A program made the translations under genes and the position numbers. The notes beneath the pieces are model-generated. The model was not told the origin of the DNA. It worked only from the letters and a program-made list of their open reading frames with translations, and did no database searches. From NCBI GenBank assembly GCA_035539075.1, contig DATLJB010000139.1, positions 1-64,000 of the forward strand: a DNA stretch of 64,000 nt, read 5' to 3'. Position 1 is the stretch's first letter, and each line of letters starts with the position of its first letter. Positions 52,128-61,338 of this stretch are shown here, one piece after another. Origin of the DNA: Dongia_B sp035539075 (GTDB taxonomy: Bacteria; Pseudomonadota; Alphaproteobacteria; Dongiales; Dongiaceae).

Positions 52128-52517
52128 ATGGAACTGCGCCATATCAGTCATGCCGCTTCCCTGCCGTTGCAGACCTACGATCTCGAAGGGCCTGAGCAGC
52201 GGCGGCTCATTCGCTGGCTGCCGATCCGCTATGACCGGGCGACCGGCTGCGGCAGTTATTATTTCCAGATGTTGCCCGGCGCCGTCACCACGCCGCATCG
52301 CCATCCGCGCTATGAGGAATTCTTCGTCATTGCGGGCGAGGCGATCGAAAGCGACGGCACGGTGCTGCGCGCCGGCGATTTCATCAGCTTCGCGCCCGGC
52401 AGCGATCATTTCACCCGCAGCGAGACGGGCTGCCTGCTGATCGTCGTCGAATGGTCGCCGGAGGCGACGCCCGCCAGCGACAACGCGGGCGGCGGTGCCG
52501 GAACACTTCACCCTTAA
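52128..52517 (+). CDS. Cupin-domain protein
   Basis: 129 residues forming one cupin barrel. The first metal motif is VTTPHRHPRYEEFFVIAGE (two His and a Glu), the second is FAPGSDHFTRSETG with one His, so a bound metal is likely. Family members include sensors, epimerases and dioxygenases, and nothing here separates them. The start at ATG 52128 has GAGGAG upstream. It follows emrB by 87 bases on the same strand and may be the last gene of that operon. Convergent with the ATP-grasp gene. Confidence 0.8.
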   Translation: MELRHISHAASLPLQTYDLEGPEQRRLIRWLPIRYDRATGCGSYYFQMLPGAVTTPHRHPRYEEFFVIAGEAIESDGTVLRAGDFISFAPGSDHFTRSETGCLLIVVEWSPEATPASDNAGGGAGTLHP

Positions 52518-52554
52518 TCCGCAGCATCAACTGCCGGAGCTAGACGATCGCACT

Positions 52555-53868
52555 CTAGCGGCCGGCATCCGGCGCTTTCATCCGCGCTTCCAGGCGGTCG
52601 AGATGATGGTGCAATATCTCGCCATACCGGCTTTGGCCGAAGGGACGATGGCCGACGCGTTGCGGGAAGGTCACGTCTGGCAGCACGTTGCCTTCCAGCA
52701 CGCGCGGACCGGTCGGCGTCACCGCGATATCCCAGCCGACGACGAAGCGATCCATCGCCAATTGCCGGTGGATCGCCAGGGCCGTCGCCTTCACTTCGGG
52801 CCAATAAGGCAGAATGACGCCCTGGACCGGATGACCGGTGAAAGGATGATGGGTATAGCGGCGGGTGAATTCCTCCGGCACGTCGCCTGCCAGCAGGCCG
52901 AGCTCGCCGGTTTCCAGATCGACCGGCGCAGCCCATTCGACCCGCGAATGCCAGCTTGGCTCCAGTTTGCCGAGGACGCGCAGCATGGCGAAGACCACTT
53001 CAGGCTCGCCGCGCTCATTGATCATCGAGAAGGTCCTGACCGCCATCAGCGTTTCCACCGACAAGCCGGCGATATCCGGGTGGTTGGTCAGGCGCGGCAG
53101 CAAAATCAGATTGGCGCGTTCCGATTGCTTGGCCAATTGATGCAACAGGCCGGTGCGATCGAATTCCCGGCCGCCATAACGATAGCGGTCATCGCCGAGA
53201 TATCTGATGAGGCCCGCCCCCTGGGCGCCCTTGCCCGCCCGCAACTTGGTGAAGAGGTCCTGGCGCAGCAGCGCCGGATCGATTTCAGCCGGAGTCGATT
53301 TGCCCTGATCGAAAGAGGCGATGATCGGAATGCCTGGGAGGCCATGCTTGGCGAGGCTGAGGGTGAAGGCGACCTTGTCGCGCATATTGGAACGGGCCGC
53401 ATCCTTGGCGACGAATTGCTGGCGCAGCAGGCGAATGAGGCCGTTCTTCGTCTCCCAGCGGGTGAGATATTCGCCGCGCCGTGCCTTCTCCTCCGGCCGG
53501 TAGAGCTCGAACATGTAATAGATCTGCCCGTGGAAACGGTGCGGCCAGGTCATGCGGATGATGTCGCGGAACTGGTACCAGCGGGAGAAGCCGGCGAATT
53601 TCTTGACTCGGCCGGCGGTCTGCCACCACCAGATCAGCAGCCGCGCCACATCGACAAAGAACGGGGCGATGCCGATATGCGCCCAGGGATGGCCGGGATC
53701 GAGCCGCGTCGAGTTGATCGGCCATTCGCGGAATATGCGCCGGGCACGATCGCCGAGGGGTTCACGCGGAACCCCCGCGCCCTCGGCCTCGTTCTTGGCT
53801 ATGCCACGAGCTGCCATCTCATTCCCGCGCCCCGCCAGGGCCGGCAATTCTGCCTGTTTGGCCATCAT
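52555..53868 (-). CDS. Sugar-transfer associated ATP-grasp domain protein
   Basis: 437 residues. The central and C-terminal part (from about 110 on) matches the sugar-transfer associated ATP-grasp family: KVAFTLSLAKHGLPGIPIIASF, FTKLRAGKGAQGAGLIRYLG, VRTFSMINERGEPEVVFAMLR and the metal-binding VVGWDIAVTPTGPRVLEGNVLPD. ATP-grasp enzymes join a carboxylate to an amine or thiol via acyl phosphate; these members often lie near polysaccharide genes. Three closely spaced ATGs (53874, 53868, 53865) exist; AAGGA favours 53868. Substrate unknown. Single-gene unit. Confidence 0.8.
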   Translation of the reverse strand: MMAKQAELPALAGRGNEMAARGIAKNEAEGAGVPREPLGDRARRIFREWPINSTRLDPGHPWAHIGIAPFFVDVARLLIWWWQTAGRVKKFAGFSRWYQFRDIIRMTWPHRFHGQIYYMFELYRPEEKARRGEYLTRWETKNGLIRLLRQQFVAKDAARSNMRDKVAFTLSLAKHGLPGIPIIASFDQGKSTPAEIDPALLRQDLFTKLRAGKGAQGAGLIRYLGDDRYRYGGREFDRTGLLHQLAKQSERANLILLPRLTNHPDIAGLSVETLMAVRTFSMINERGEPEVVFAMLRVLGKLEPSWHSRVEWAAPVDLETGELGLLAGDVPEEFTRRYTHHPFTGHPVQGVILPYWPEVKATALAIHRQLAMDRFVVGWDIAVTPTGPRVLEGNVLPDVTFPQRVGHRPFGQSRYGEILHHHLDRLEARMKAPDAGR

Positions 53869-54199
53869 CTGCATGGTCCTTCATCCGCGGAGCCGCCCCC
53901 TGGTCGCCCCTCATGGCGGTCGCCGATCGTGCTGGCCGCCGATCGTGGCGACAACGGTCCGCCAAGCCGGCATGCCGGCGGCGCTCCAATATCCACGAGA
54001 CCAAATGCCAATTCCCTGACAGCCACCTGACCTTTGCGCTTCGCGCATTGCGCCGTCCGGGAGAGCTTCCCCTCTTTACGTATCCCACCCCATAGCAAAG
54101 CCAGATTCTTTACGCCAGATCAATTAGGTAGCAGCGCCGACGCATTTACCGTAAGATTTGCTGCGGCTTTTTTTCATGGCTCTTCCATGGGATTTGCGC
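53869..54199. other. Divergent intergenic region between ATP-grasp and MFS genes
   Basis: About 330 bases without a gene. A seven-T run at 54168-54174 follows a weak GCAGC/GCTGC repeat, which I do not count as a terminator. The promoters of both flanking genes must lie here but are not evident. Confidence 0.4.
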
Positions 54200-55678
54200 A
54201 TGTCGCCGGAACCTCAGCCGCTACAATCAAGCGAACCTGAAAGCCAACCTCTCATGACATCCGATTCCCGCCGCACCGTTCTGGTGCCGATGATCATCGC
54301 GACTGCGCTTTTTATGGAAAACCTGGATTCGACGGTGCTCGCCACCGCGCTGCCGTCGATCGCCCGCTCCTTCGGCACCAATCCGCTGCACCTCAACCTT
54401 GCCATCACCACCTATCTTCTCAGCCTTGCCGTCTTCATTCCGATCAGCGGCTGGTTTGCCGATCGCTGGGGTGCGCGATTGGTGTTCCGGGTCGCGATCG
54501 GCGTCTTTCTCCTGGGCTCGATCCTGTGCGGCTTCAGCCAGTCATTGACCGCCTTCGTTCTCGCGCGGCTGCTGCAAGGTGCCGGCGGAGCGATGATGGT
54601 CCCGGTCGGCCGCCTGGTGCTGACCCGCACCGTCGATCGCCACGAACTGGTGCGGGCCATGGCCTTCCTGACTTTTCCCGCCTTGATCGGTCCGGTGGTC
54701 GGGCCGCCGATCGGCGGCTTCCTGGTGACCTATGCGTCGTGGCGCTGGATTTTCTGGATCAACATCCCGATCGGAATTGTCGGCATCGTCCTGGTCAGCC
54801 TTTTCATCAAAGACGCGACCGAGGTTGAACGCCAGCCTTTCGATTTCCTGGGATTCCTCTGCACCGGCCTCGGCTTTTCCGGCGTCATGTTCGGCATGGA
54901 ATCGATCGGCCGGGGAGTGATCTCCAACACCGCCATCCTGCTCTTGCTGGGCGGCGGCTTTGCGGCACTTGCCCTGTTCGTTCGCCATGCCCGACGGGTG
55001 GCCAATCCGGTGATCAATCTTGGCCTCTTGCGGATCGATACCTTCCGCACCGGAATCCTCGGTGGCTTTCTCTTCCGCATCGCCATCGGCGCCCTGCCGT
55101 TTCTGCTGCCGATGATGCTGCAGCTTGGCTTCGGCCTCAGCGCCTTCCAGTCGGGCTGCCTGACTTTTGCGTCCGCCGCCGGCGCGATGCTGATGAAATT
55201 GACCGCCGGGCCGATTTTGCGCCGCTTCGGCTTTCGTCAGGTGCTGCTGGCAAACGCCGTTATTTCCAGCCTTTTCATGGTGGTGATGGCGTTCTTCCGG
55301 CCCTCCACACCGGGCGCGATGATCCTGGGGACGCTGCTGGTCGGCGGCTTTTTCCGCTCGCTGCAATTCACCGGCGTCAATGCCTTGACCTTGGCCGACA
55401 TACCGCGGCCGCAGCTCAGCCAGGCCACCAGTTTCTCCAGTATTGCCCAGCAATTGTCGCTGAGCTTCGGCGTCGCGGTCGGCGCACTCTCGCTGCACCT
55501 GACCGTGCTATGGCGCGACGGCGGGCAGATCGGTGCCGGCAGCTTTATGATTCCTTTCCTGATTACCGCCGCCATCGGTGCTGCATCTTCGTTAACGTTT
55601 TCCGGTTTATCTTATGATGCAGGCGCCGCCGTCACCGGCCATACCGGCAAGGGATTACCGGCGGAATCGCCCCACTAA
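54200..55678 (+). CDS. MFS transporter, DHA2 family
   Basis: 492 residues with about 14 membrane helices. MENLDSTVLATALPSIARSFG in helix 1, TTYLLSLAVFIPISGWFADRWGAR (motif A region) and GRLVLTRTVDRHELVRAM identify the DHA2 multidrug exporter group. There is no adjacent membrane fusion gene, so it may act alone. The start at ATG 54200 has GGGA seven bases upstream; an ATG at 54176 and another at 54254 are alternatives. Single-gene unit. Confidence 0.88.
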   Translation: MSPEPQPLQSSEPESQPLMTSDSRRTVLVPMIIATALFMENLDSTVLATALPSIARSFGTNPLHLNLAITTYLLSLAVFIPISGWFADRWGARLVFRVAIGVFLLGSILCGFSQSLTAFVLARLLQGAGGAMMVPVGRLVLTRTVDRHELVRAMAFLTFPALIGPVVGPPIGGFLVTYASWRWIFWINIPIGIVGIVLVSLFIKDATEVERQPFDFLGFLCTGLGFSGVMFGMESIGRGVISNTAILLLLGGGFAALALFVRHARRVANPVINLGLLRIDTFRTGILGGFLFRIAIGALPFLLPMMLQLGFGLSAFQSGCLTFASAAGAMLMKLTAGPILRRFGFRQVLLANAVISSLFMVVMAFFRPSTPGAMILGTLLVGGFFRSLQFTGVNALTLADIPRPQLSQATSFSSIAQQLSLSFGVAVGALSLHLTVLWRDGGQIGAGSFMIPFLITAAIGAASSLTFSGLSYDAGAAVTGHTGKGLPAESPH

Positions 55679-55893
55679 CGCTGCTGCGACCTGCGTCACT
55701 ATTGCATCGCTGAATGGTTGACTAAATGAGTATGGCAAGCTTACTGCTAGCGGCGTCGGAGAACGTTCGCATCGCATCCGGTTCGTTGGAGCCGGTTTGA
55801 TCGCCCAGATGCATAGGGACATGCCGCTGGGTCTCCGCGGGTGGGGATTGGGTTTGTTCATGGGTCGCCACCGACCCGCATTGGGAGCTGACG

Positions 55894-57258
55894 GTGATTA
55901 TCGGTTTCAAGGCGCCGCGCAATCCTGCGCTGCGCGTGTCTGTTCTTGTGACTCTTGAGCATGGCCAGGCTGCTGGCGGCCATGTCAAATGCTGGGAACG
56001 CTTTGCGGAAGCCGCCAAGGAATTGGACGGCGCGTTGGACCTCTCGATCCATTTCCTGGGCGAGACAAGCAAGACATGTCAGTTATCTGACAATGTCCGT
56101 TTCCACTATCATCAGCCGGCCCTTGGCACGCGCAGCTTCTCGTTCCTGAAGCAAGGTGCTGGCCATACCGATCTGGCACCCTTCCATTTCGGCCTCAATG
56201 CTGCCCTGGCGGATAGCGATATTATCCACGCGACAGATTTCTTCAGCTTCGGCCGGACCGGCCTCAGCCATGCCCGCCGCCACGGCAAGGGCATGGTGGC
56301 CTCGATCCACACCGACACGCCGCAATTCACCCGGATCTATGCCAAGGAGATCATCCCGCGCCTTGCCGGCCGGCCCCTCGGCCACTGGCTGGTCAACCGG
56401 CTTGATCTGCCCGGCCGGATCGCTGATCGCATGTCGACCGGTATCGATCGGCGCTTGAGTGCTTGCCAGCACATCCTGGTATCGAAACCGGAGGACTATC
56501 AGCGGCTCGGCGGCCTGTTCGGGCCGCAGCGCCTTTCCTATTTGCGACGCGGCATCGATCGCCAGCGCTTTTCGCCGCATCATCGCGATCGCCTCTGGCT
56601 GGCCAGGGAATACGGAATTCCTGCCGAGCGCCCCATTCTCATGTTTGCCGGCCGGATCGATGCCAGCAAGAGCGTCATGGTCATGGCACAAGCCGTTCGC
56701 CATTTGCTGGATAATGGTAAGGACGTCCATGCCCTGGTCGTCGGCCAGGGCGCGGAACAGGTGAGGATCGCCGCCTTGCTCGGGGAACGCGTGACGCTGC
56801 CCGGCAATGTCGGCCAGGACGTGCTGGCGAAACTCTATGCCAGTGCGGATCTTTTCCTCTTCCCCTCTACCACCGAAGTCTGTCCGAATGTCGTCATCGA
56901 GGCCAAGGCCAGCGGCCTTCCCGTCGTGGTGGCCTCGGCCCATGGCGGCGCGCAATTCATCGCCGAGCCCGGTGTCGACGGCCTGATCGCGGCAGATCAG
57001 CGATCGGAAACCTGGGCCGGCCTCGCCTCCCGCCTCATCGACAATCCCGATCAGCGCCGCAGCATGGCCTGCGCCGCGCGGGACTGGGCCGAGCTCGAAT
57101 GGCCGAGCTGGTCCGACGTTCTCGCCAAGGATCTCATGATTGCCTGGCGCCATGCTGACAATGTCGCGCGCAGCGCCGCCGCGAGTGCCAGCCGCCCGGT
57201 CCTCGTCGAACGCGACCGGACAGTCGGCTGGAGCGAGAACACCGGCACCGGGCGTTAG
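55894..57258 (+). CDS. Glycosyltransferase family 4 protein
   Basis: 454 residues, GT-B fold. The N-terminal acceptor domain has VLVTLEHGQAAGGHVKCWERF and IIHATDFFSFGRTGLSHARR; the C-terminal donor domain has PILMFAGRIDASKSVMVMAQA and the sugar-nucleotide E-x7-E motif around FPSTTEVCPNVVIEAKASGLPVV. It adds a hexose to a lipid or saccharide acceptor. The start is a GTG with GGGAG seven bases upstream. It is convergent with the hopanoid-associated pair, 98 bases apart; a link to hopanoid glycosylation is only a guess. Confidence 0.85.
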   Translation: MIIGFKAPRNPALRVSVLVTLEHGQAAGGHVKCWERFAEAAKELDGALDLSIHFLGETSKTCQLSDNVRFHYHQPALGTRSFSFLKQGAGHTDLAPFHFGLNAALADSDIIHATDFFSFGRTGLSHARRHGKGMVASIHTDTPQFTRIYAKEIIPRLAGRPLGHWLVNRLDLPGRIADRMSTGIDRRLSACQHILVSKPEDYQRLGGLFGPQRLSYLRRGIDRQRFSPHHRDRLWLAREYGIPAERPILMFAGRIDASKSVMVMAQAVRHLLDNGKDVHALVVGQGAEQVRIAALLGERVTLPGNVGQDVLAKLYASADLFLFPSTTEVCPNVVIEAKASGLPVVVASAHGGAQFIAEPGVDGLIAADQRSETWAGLASRLIDNPDQRRSMACAARDWAELEWPSWSDVLAKDLMIAWRHADNVARSAAASASRPVLVERDRTVGWSENTGTGR

Positions 57259-57356
57259 CCGGCAGCAGGTCTTCGCCGTTTCGCCCGCCGCCTTGGCGTC
57301 AGCGCTCCGTCAGCGCGTTCCGGCGGCTGTCGTACCGCCAGGTCTTATACGCAGCG

Positions 57357-58499
57357 TCATTGCTGCGCCTCGTGCGGCATAACGTTGTTTCGCGCTTCAT
57401 GCTGGGCGGCATTGCCTTGTGCCTCCTGCTGCACGGATGGATGCAGGGCGGCGCGGTGCCGCCGGCGCAAGCGGCGCTCCTCGACGATCCAGGCCATCAG
57501 TCCCGGCAGTCCCAGCGCCAGTTCACGCCCACGCTTGATCAGCGCCATGGCGAAAGCGGGTGCGGGGGGAACGCCGATCCAGCCGCAGAGCAGGATCAAC
57601 GCGCCTTCCTGAACACCGAGGCCGGCCGGCATCACGAAGGCGGCTACCCGCACAGCGCCCAGCAGGGTTTCGACCACGCTTGCCTCCAGCAGGCTGACCG
57701 GCGATCCGAGAAGATGCAGCACCATCCAGGTCTCCCCCGTCCGGCAGACCCAGGCGAGAAGATGCCAGATCATCGCCGTGGCGATGGCGCCATAGCGGCG
57801 ATAGAGGTGGCCGACGGCAAGATCGAAACCAAGCCCGCTCGACCGGTTGGAAGCGCTTTGCTTGATCAGTCCCAGACGCTGCGCCAGGGAAGCGCCGAGC
57901 CGCATCACGGCGGGCGACTGGCCAAGCAGTACGAGACCACAGGGAAGCGCCGCCAGAGCCAGGCAGGTGAGGGTTTGCCAGTCACTGAGGTCGCGGCGAT
58001 ACCAGAGCAAGGTCAGGCCGGGCAGCGCAAACAGCAACTGCGCGAAGAGATTGAGGGTGATGTCCGCCACCACCGTAGCGGCGACCGAAACGCCGCCGGC
58101 CACGCCATGGCCGTGGCTGCCCTGCGGTGTGCTGGCTCCGGTGGCCGGATCGAAACCGGATTTGGCGGCGTGATCGGCGAGGACCAGATCATGTCGCAGC
58201 AAGCGGCCCCGCACGACATCGCCGCCGACTTGCCCCACGGGCAGCAGCGTATTGACCGATTCACCGATCCAGCGCGCCAGCATCATGTAAAGGGCTTGCG
58301 GCCGCATCTTGTGCTGGAAGAGACTGCGCCAGGCCGATGCCGCCATGACGATGGCAGCGCTGCGCCAACCCAGGGCCGGCAGCAAGCCCCAGCCGGCCGC
58401 GCTGATCGCGGCCCAGATCGCCTGCAAATCCTGATGCGCAAGAATAACGACGATCGCGGTCAGCCCGACCAGAAGACCGATAGCTGCGCGGAGGCTCAT
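57357..58499 (-). CDS. hpnL: HpnL-like membrane protein (LPG synthase TM family)
   Basis: About 380 residues with seven or eight membrane helices. The GESVNTLLPVGQVGGDVVRG segment and the late AAFVMPAGLGVQEGALILL are hallmarks of the lysylphosphatidylglycerol synthase transmembrane family, to which the hopanoid-associated protein HpnL belongs. The neighbouring HpnA gene supports the HpnL name; the role of HpnL is not settled, transport or flipping of hopanoids being proposed. The tail is rich in His and Gln. The ATG at 58499 is 31 bases after the hpnA stop. Confidence 0.8.
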   Translation of the reverse strand: MSLRAAIGLLVGLTAIVVILAHQDLQAIWAAISAAGWGLLPALGWRSAAIVMAASAWRSLFQHKMRPQALYMMLARWIGESVNTLLPVGQVGGDVVRGRLLRHDLVLADHAAKSGFDPATGASTPQGSHGHGVAGGVSVAATVVADITLNLFAQLLFALPGLTLLWYRRDLSDWQTLTCLALAALPCGLVLLGQSPAVMRLGASLAQRLGLIKQSASNRSSGLGFDLAVGHLYRRYGAIATAMIWHLLAWVCRTGETWMVLHLLGSPVSLLEASVVETLLGAVRVAAFVMPAGLGVQEGALILLCGWIGVPPAPAFAMALIKRGRELALGLPGLMAWIVEERRLRRRHRAALHPSVQQEAQGNAAQHEARNNVMPHEAQQ

Positions 58500-58530
58500 C
58501 TTTGCCGCGCTGTCGCCGGGACACAGGTCA

Positions 58531-59514
58531 TTACAGATAGCCGTTGGCGGCGAACCATCGAACCGCATCGGCGATGGCCGCCTCGGCCGGCCGCGGCTGA
58601 TAGCCGAGGCGGCGGATCGCCCGGTCGCTGCTGAAGAACATCTTCTTGCGGGCGAGCCTCACCCCGTCGAGCGTGGCAAAGGGCTCCTTGCCCGTGACGC
58701 GCGCCCAGCTCTCCGCCAAGCCCGCGATCGGCATCACGACGCCATGGGGAATCCGCAAGCGCGGCGGCCGACGGTTGCTGAGATGCGCGACGGTTGTCAG
58801 GATTTCTGCAAGGGTGAGATTCTCACTGCCCAGGATGAAGCGCTCGCCGATCTCGCCGCGCTCGTAAGCCAGCAGATGGCCGTGGGCAACATCATCGACA
58901 TGCACGACATTGAGGCCGGTATCGACGAAGCCCGGCATACGGCCACGCGCCGCGTCAACCACCAGCTTACCAGTCGGCGTCGGCTTCAGGTCGCGGGGCC
59001 CGATCGGTGTCGACGGGTGGACGATGACAGCCGGCAGGCCGGCTTGCGCGATCAGTTCCTTGACCACCGCCTCGGCCGCGAATTTAGACTGCTTGTAAGG
59101 GCCGATCATGTCGGCGGGCGTCGCCCGGGTCTCCTCATCGGCGGCCCCGCCCGGCAGCAGGCCCAAGGTGGCGACGCTGCTGGTATAGACGATGCGCTTC
59201 ACCCCGGCTTCGCCCGCTGCCAGCATCATATGCCGGGTTCCCTCGACATTCGCGGCGAACATGGCCGCAGGATTGGGGACCCAAAGGCGATAATCGGCCG
59301 CCACATGGAACAAACTGTCGCAGCCCGAGATTGCCTGGTCGATCGAGCGGCGATCCGTCAGATCGCCACGGAAAATCTCGATATTCAGGGCGTCGAGATT
59401 GCGCAGGTCGCTGGTGGGACGCACAAAGGCCCGAACGGATTCTCCCTGGTCAAGAAGATGTCTTACCACGGCGGAGCCGACAAAGCCGGCAGCCCCGGTC
59501 ACCAGAGCCGTCAT
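58531..59514 (-). CDS. hpnA: Hopanoid-associated sugar epimerase HpnA
   Basis: 327 residues, an extended short-chain dehydrogenase: TGAAGFVGSAVVRHLL is the NAD site, YTSSVATLG and the YKQSK triad (Tyr and Lys) form the active site. FVRPTSDLRNL and FHVAADYRLWVPNP are features of HpnA, a family found with hopanoid biosynthesis genes. Its substrate is presumed to be a nucleotide sugar used in hopanoid side-chain chemistry. Squalene-hopene cyclase and other hpn genes are not in this window. The ATG has AAGGA seven bases upstream. Confidence 0.88.
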   Translation of the reverse strand: MTALVTGAAGFVGSAVVRHLLDQGESVRAFVRPTSDLRNLDALNIEIFRGDLTDRRSIDQAISGCDSLFHVAADYRLWVPNPAAMFAANVEGTRHMMLAAGEAGVKRIVYTSSVATLGLLPGGAADEETRATPADMIGPYKQSKFAAEAVVKELIAQAGLPAVIVHPSTPIGPRDLKPTPTGKLVVDAARGRMPGFVDTGLNVVHVDDVAHGHLLAYERGEIGERFILGSENLTLAEILTTVAHLSNRRPPRLRIPHGVVMPIAGLAESWARVTGKEPFATLDGVRLARKKMFFSSDRAIRRLGYQPRPAEAAIADAVRWFAANGYL

Positions 59515-59751
59515 TCAACTTTCCTTAATTCCCGGCGAGGCCGGCCATGGCCTCCCTTGACGCGGCAATATAGCCGCAATTTCGCCAGATTCCACATGAT
59601 CAATGCACCCCATGGCCTTCGCCTGGGATGATCGTACGACTCGGGCGATGCCGATACCGCGGGGCCGTCCCGGCGCTGCCGGCTGGACATCGGCCAACCA
59701 ATGTGTTGTTCCTTGCAGGATCGATAACATCGTGTTTGCCAGATCCAATCA

Positions 59752-61338
59752 ATGTTCAGCCTGAAATCTGTGGCGACTGTCGGCGGCCTGACCTTGACCA
59801 GCCGCCTGCTGGGATTCTTGCGCGAAACCATGATCGCCCATCAATTGGGGACAGGGCCGGTCGCCGAGGCCTTCTTCGTCGCCATGCGGCTGCCCAATCT
59901 GTTTCGCCAGATGTTTGCCGAAGGCGCCTTCAATTCAGCCTTCGTTCCCATGTTCGCCCGGCGGATCGAAGAAGAAGGCGAGGCCGGCGCAAAGCTCTTT
60001 GCCGAGCGGGTGATGGCCGTCCTGCTGGTCATCCTGATCTGCGTCACGATCGGCGCCGAACTGACCATGCCTTGGCTGATGCGCATCTTTGCGCCGGGCT
60101 TCCATGTGTTTCCGGAAAAATTCCGCATCGCCGTTCTCCTCACCAGCATCACCTTTCCGTATCTGCTCTTCATGTCGCTCTGTGCCTTGCAGGGTGGCAT
60201 TCTCAATTCACTGCATCGCTTCACCGGACCGGCCGCCGCGCCGATCATGCTGAATGTCACCTTGATCGGCACATTGCTCATTCCGACCAGCTCGGACGAG
60301 CAGGCCGGCCTCATCCTGGCCTTCGCCGTCACCCTGGCCGGCGTCCTGCAGTTTCTCTGGCTGATGATTTCCTGCCGGCGCGCAGGCATGCGCCTCGGCC
60401 TGCGCTGGCCGCATCTGACGCCCGAAGTCGTTCGCATGATGAAGCTGATGGTGCCGGGCCTGATCGGCGGCGGCCTCAACCAGATCAACATGGCAATCGC
60501 CACTATTCTTGCGACCCTCATTCCCGGCGCGGTTTCCTATCTCTATTACGCCGACCGTCTCTATCAGTTGCCGCTGGCGCTGATCGGCTCGGCGATCGGT
60601 GTCGTGCTGCTGCCCTCTCTCACCCGCGCCTTGCGCGGCGGGCAGCCGGAGACGGCCAATCACTATCAGAACCGCGCGATCGAGATGGGTCTCTTCCTTT
60701 CGCTGCCCGCCGCCGTCGGCCTCATCATTGCCAGCCACCCCATCATCGCTGCCGTCTATCAGCGTGGTGCGTTTACCGCGGACGACGCCAATAAGGTCGC
60801 GGCGGCCTTGTCGGCGGTGGCGGCCGGCCTGCCCGCCTATGTGCTCAACAAGGCCCTGGCGCCCGGCTTCCTGGCACGCGAAGACACGATGACGCCGTTT
60901 CGTTTCGCCATGGTCGCGGTCGGCGCCGATATCGTCATCAGCCTCAGCCTGTTCCATTTTATCGGCTATGTCGGGATCGCCTGCGGCACCGCAGGCGCTG
61001 CCTGGCTGAATGCGATCATGCTGTACTGGCGGCTGCGGCAGCAGGATATGTTGCGGACCGACCCGCGCTTGCGCCGCAACCTGCCGCGCCTCTTGCTGAG
61101 CGCCGCGATCATGGGCGCCGCCCTGTGGTTCGTCATGCCCTTGCTGCCGTCGGTCTTCGGCGCCGGCAGCCTCGCGCGCGTGATCGGCATGCTGGCGCTG
61201 ATCGCCGCCGGCTGCGGCATCTATGCGCTCGCGGTGCTGGTAACAGGCGCCATCACCCTGGGTGACCTGCGCCGGCAGCTGCGGCGCGGTACGGCCACGG
61301 CTGCCGTCGACAAAGCGGGAGAACAGGCCCGTGGATGA
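59752..61338 (+). CDS. murJ: Lipid II flippase MurJ
   Basis: 528 residues with 14 predicted helices. TSRLLGFLRETMIAHQLGTGPVAEAFFVAMRLPNLFRQMFAEGAFNSAFVP (residues about 17-67, here only named) is the strongly conserved N-terminal region of MurJ with the essential arginines. It flips the peptidoglycan precursor lipid II to the periplasm. The start at ATG 59752 has no strong ribosome site. Its stop overlaps the next gene by eight bases, so the two are translationally linked. Confidence 0.95.
   Translation: MFSLKSVATVGGLTLTSRLLGFLRETMIAHQLGTGPVAEAFFVAMRLPNLFRQMFAEGAFNSAFVPMFARRIEEEGEAGAKLFAERVMAVLLVILICVTIGAELTMPWLMRIFAPGFHVFPEKFRIAVLLTSITFPYLLFMSLCALQGGILNSLHRFTGPAAAPIMLNVTLIGTLLIPTSSDEQAGLILAFAVTLAGVLQFLWLMISCRRAGMRLGLRWPHLTPEVVRMMKLMVPGLIGGGLNQINMAIATILATLIPGAVSYLYYADRLYQLPLALIGSAIGVVLLPSLTRALRGGQPETANHYQNRAIEMGLFLSLPAAVGLIIASHPIIAAVYQRGAFTADDANKVAAALSAVAAGLPAYVLNKALAPGFLAREDTMTPFRFAMVAVGADIVISLSLFHFIGYVGIACGTAGAAWLNAIMLYWRLRQQDMLRTDPRLRRNLPRLLLSAAIMGAALWFVMPLLPSVFGAGSLARVIGMLALIAAGCGIYALAVLVTGAITLGDLRRQLRRGTATAAVDKAGEQARG

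Noticed and set aside
54131..54174. Possible terminator before the second MFS gene
   Set aside because: The stem is only five base pairs with a 24-base loop, despite the seven-T run.
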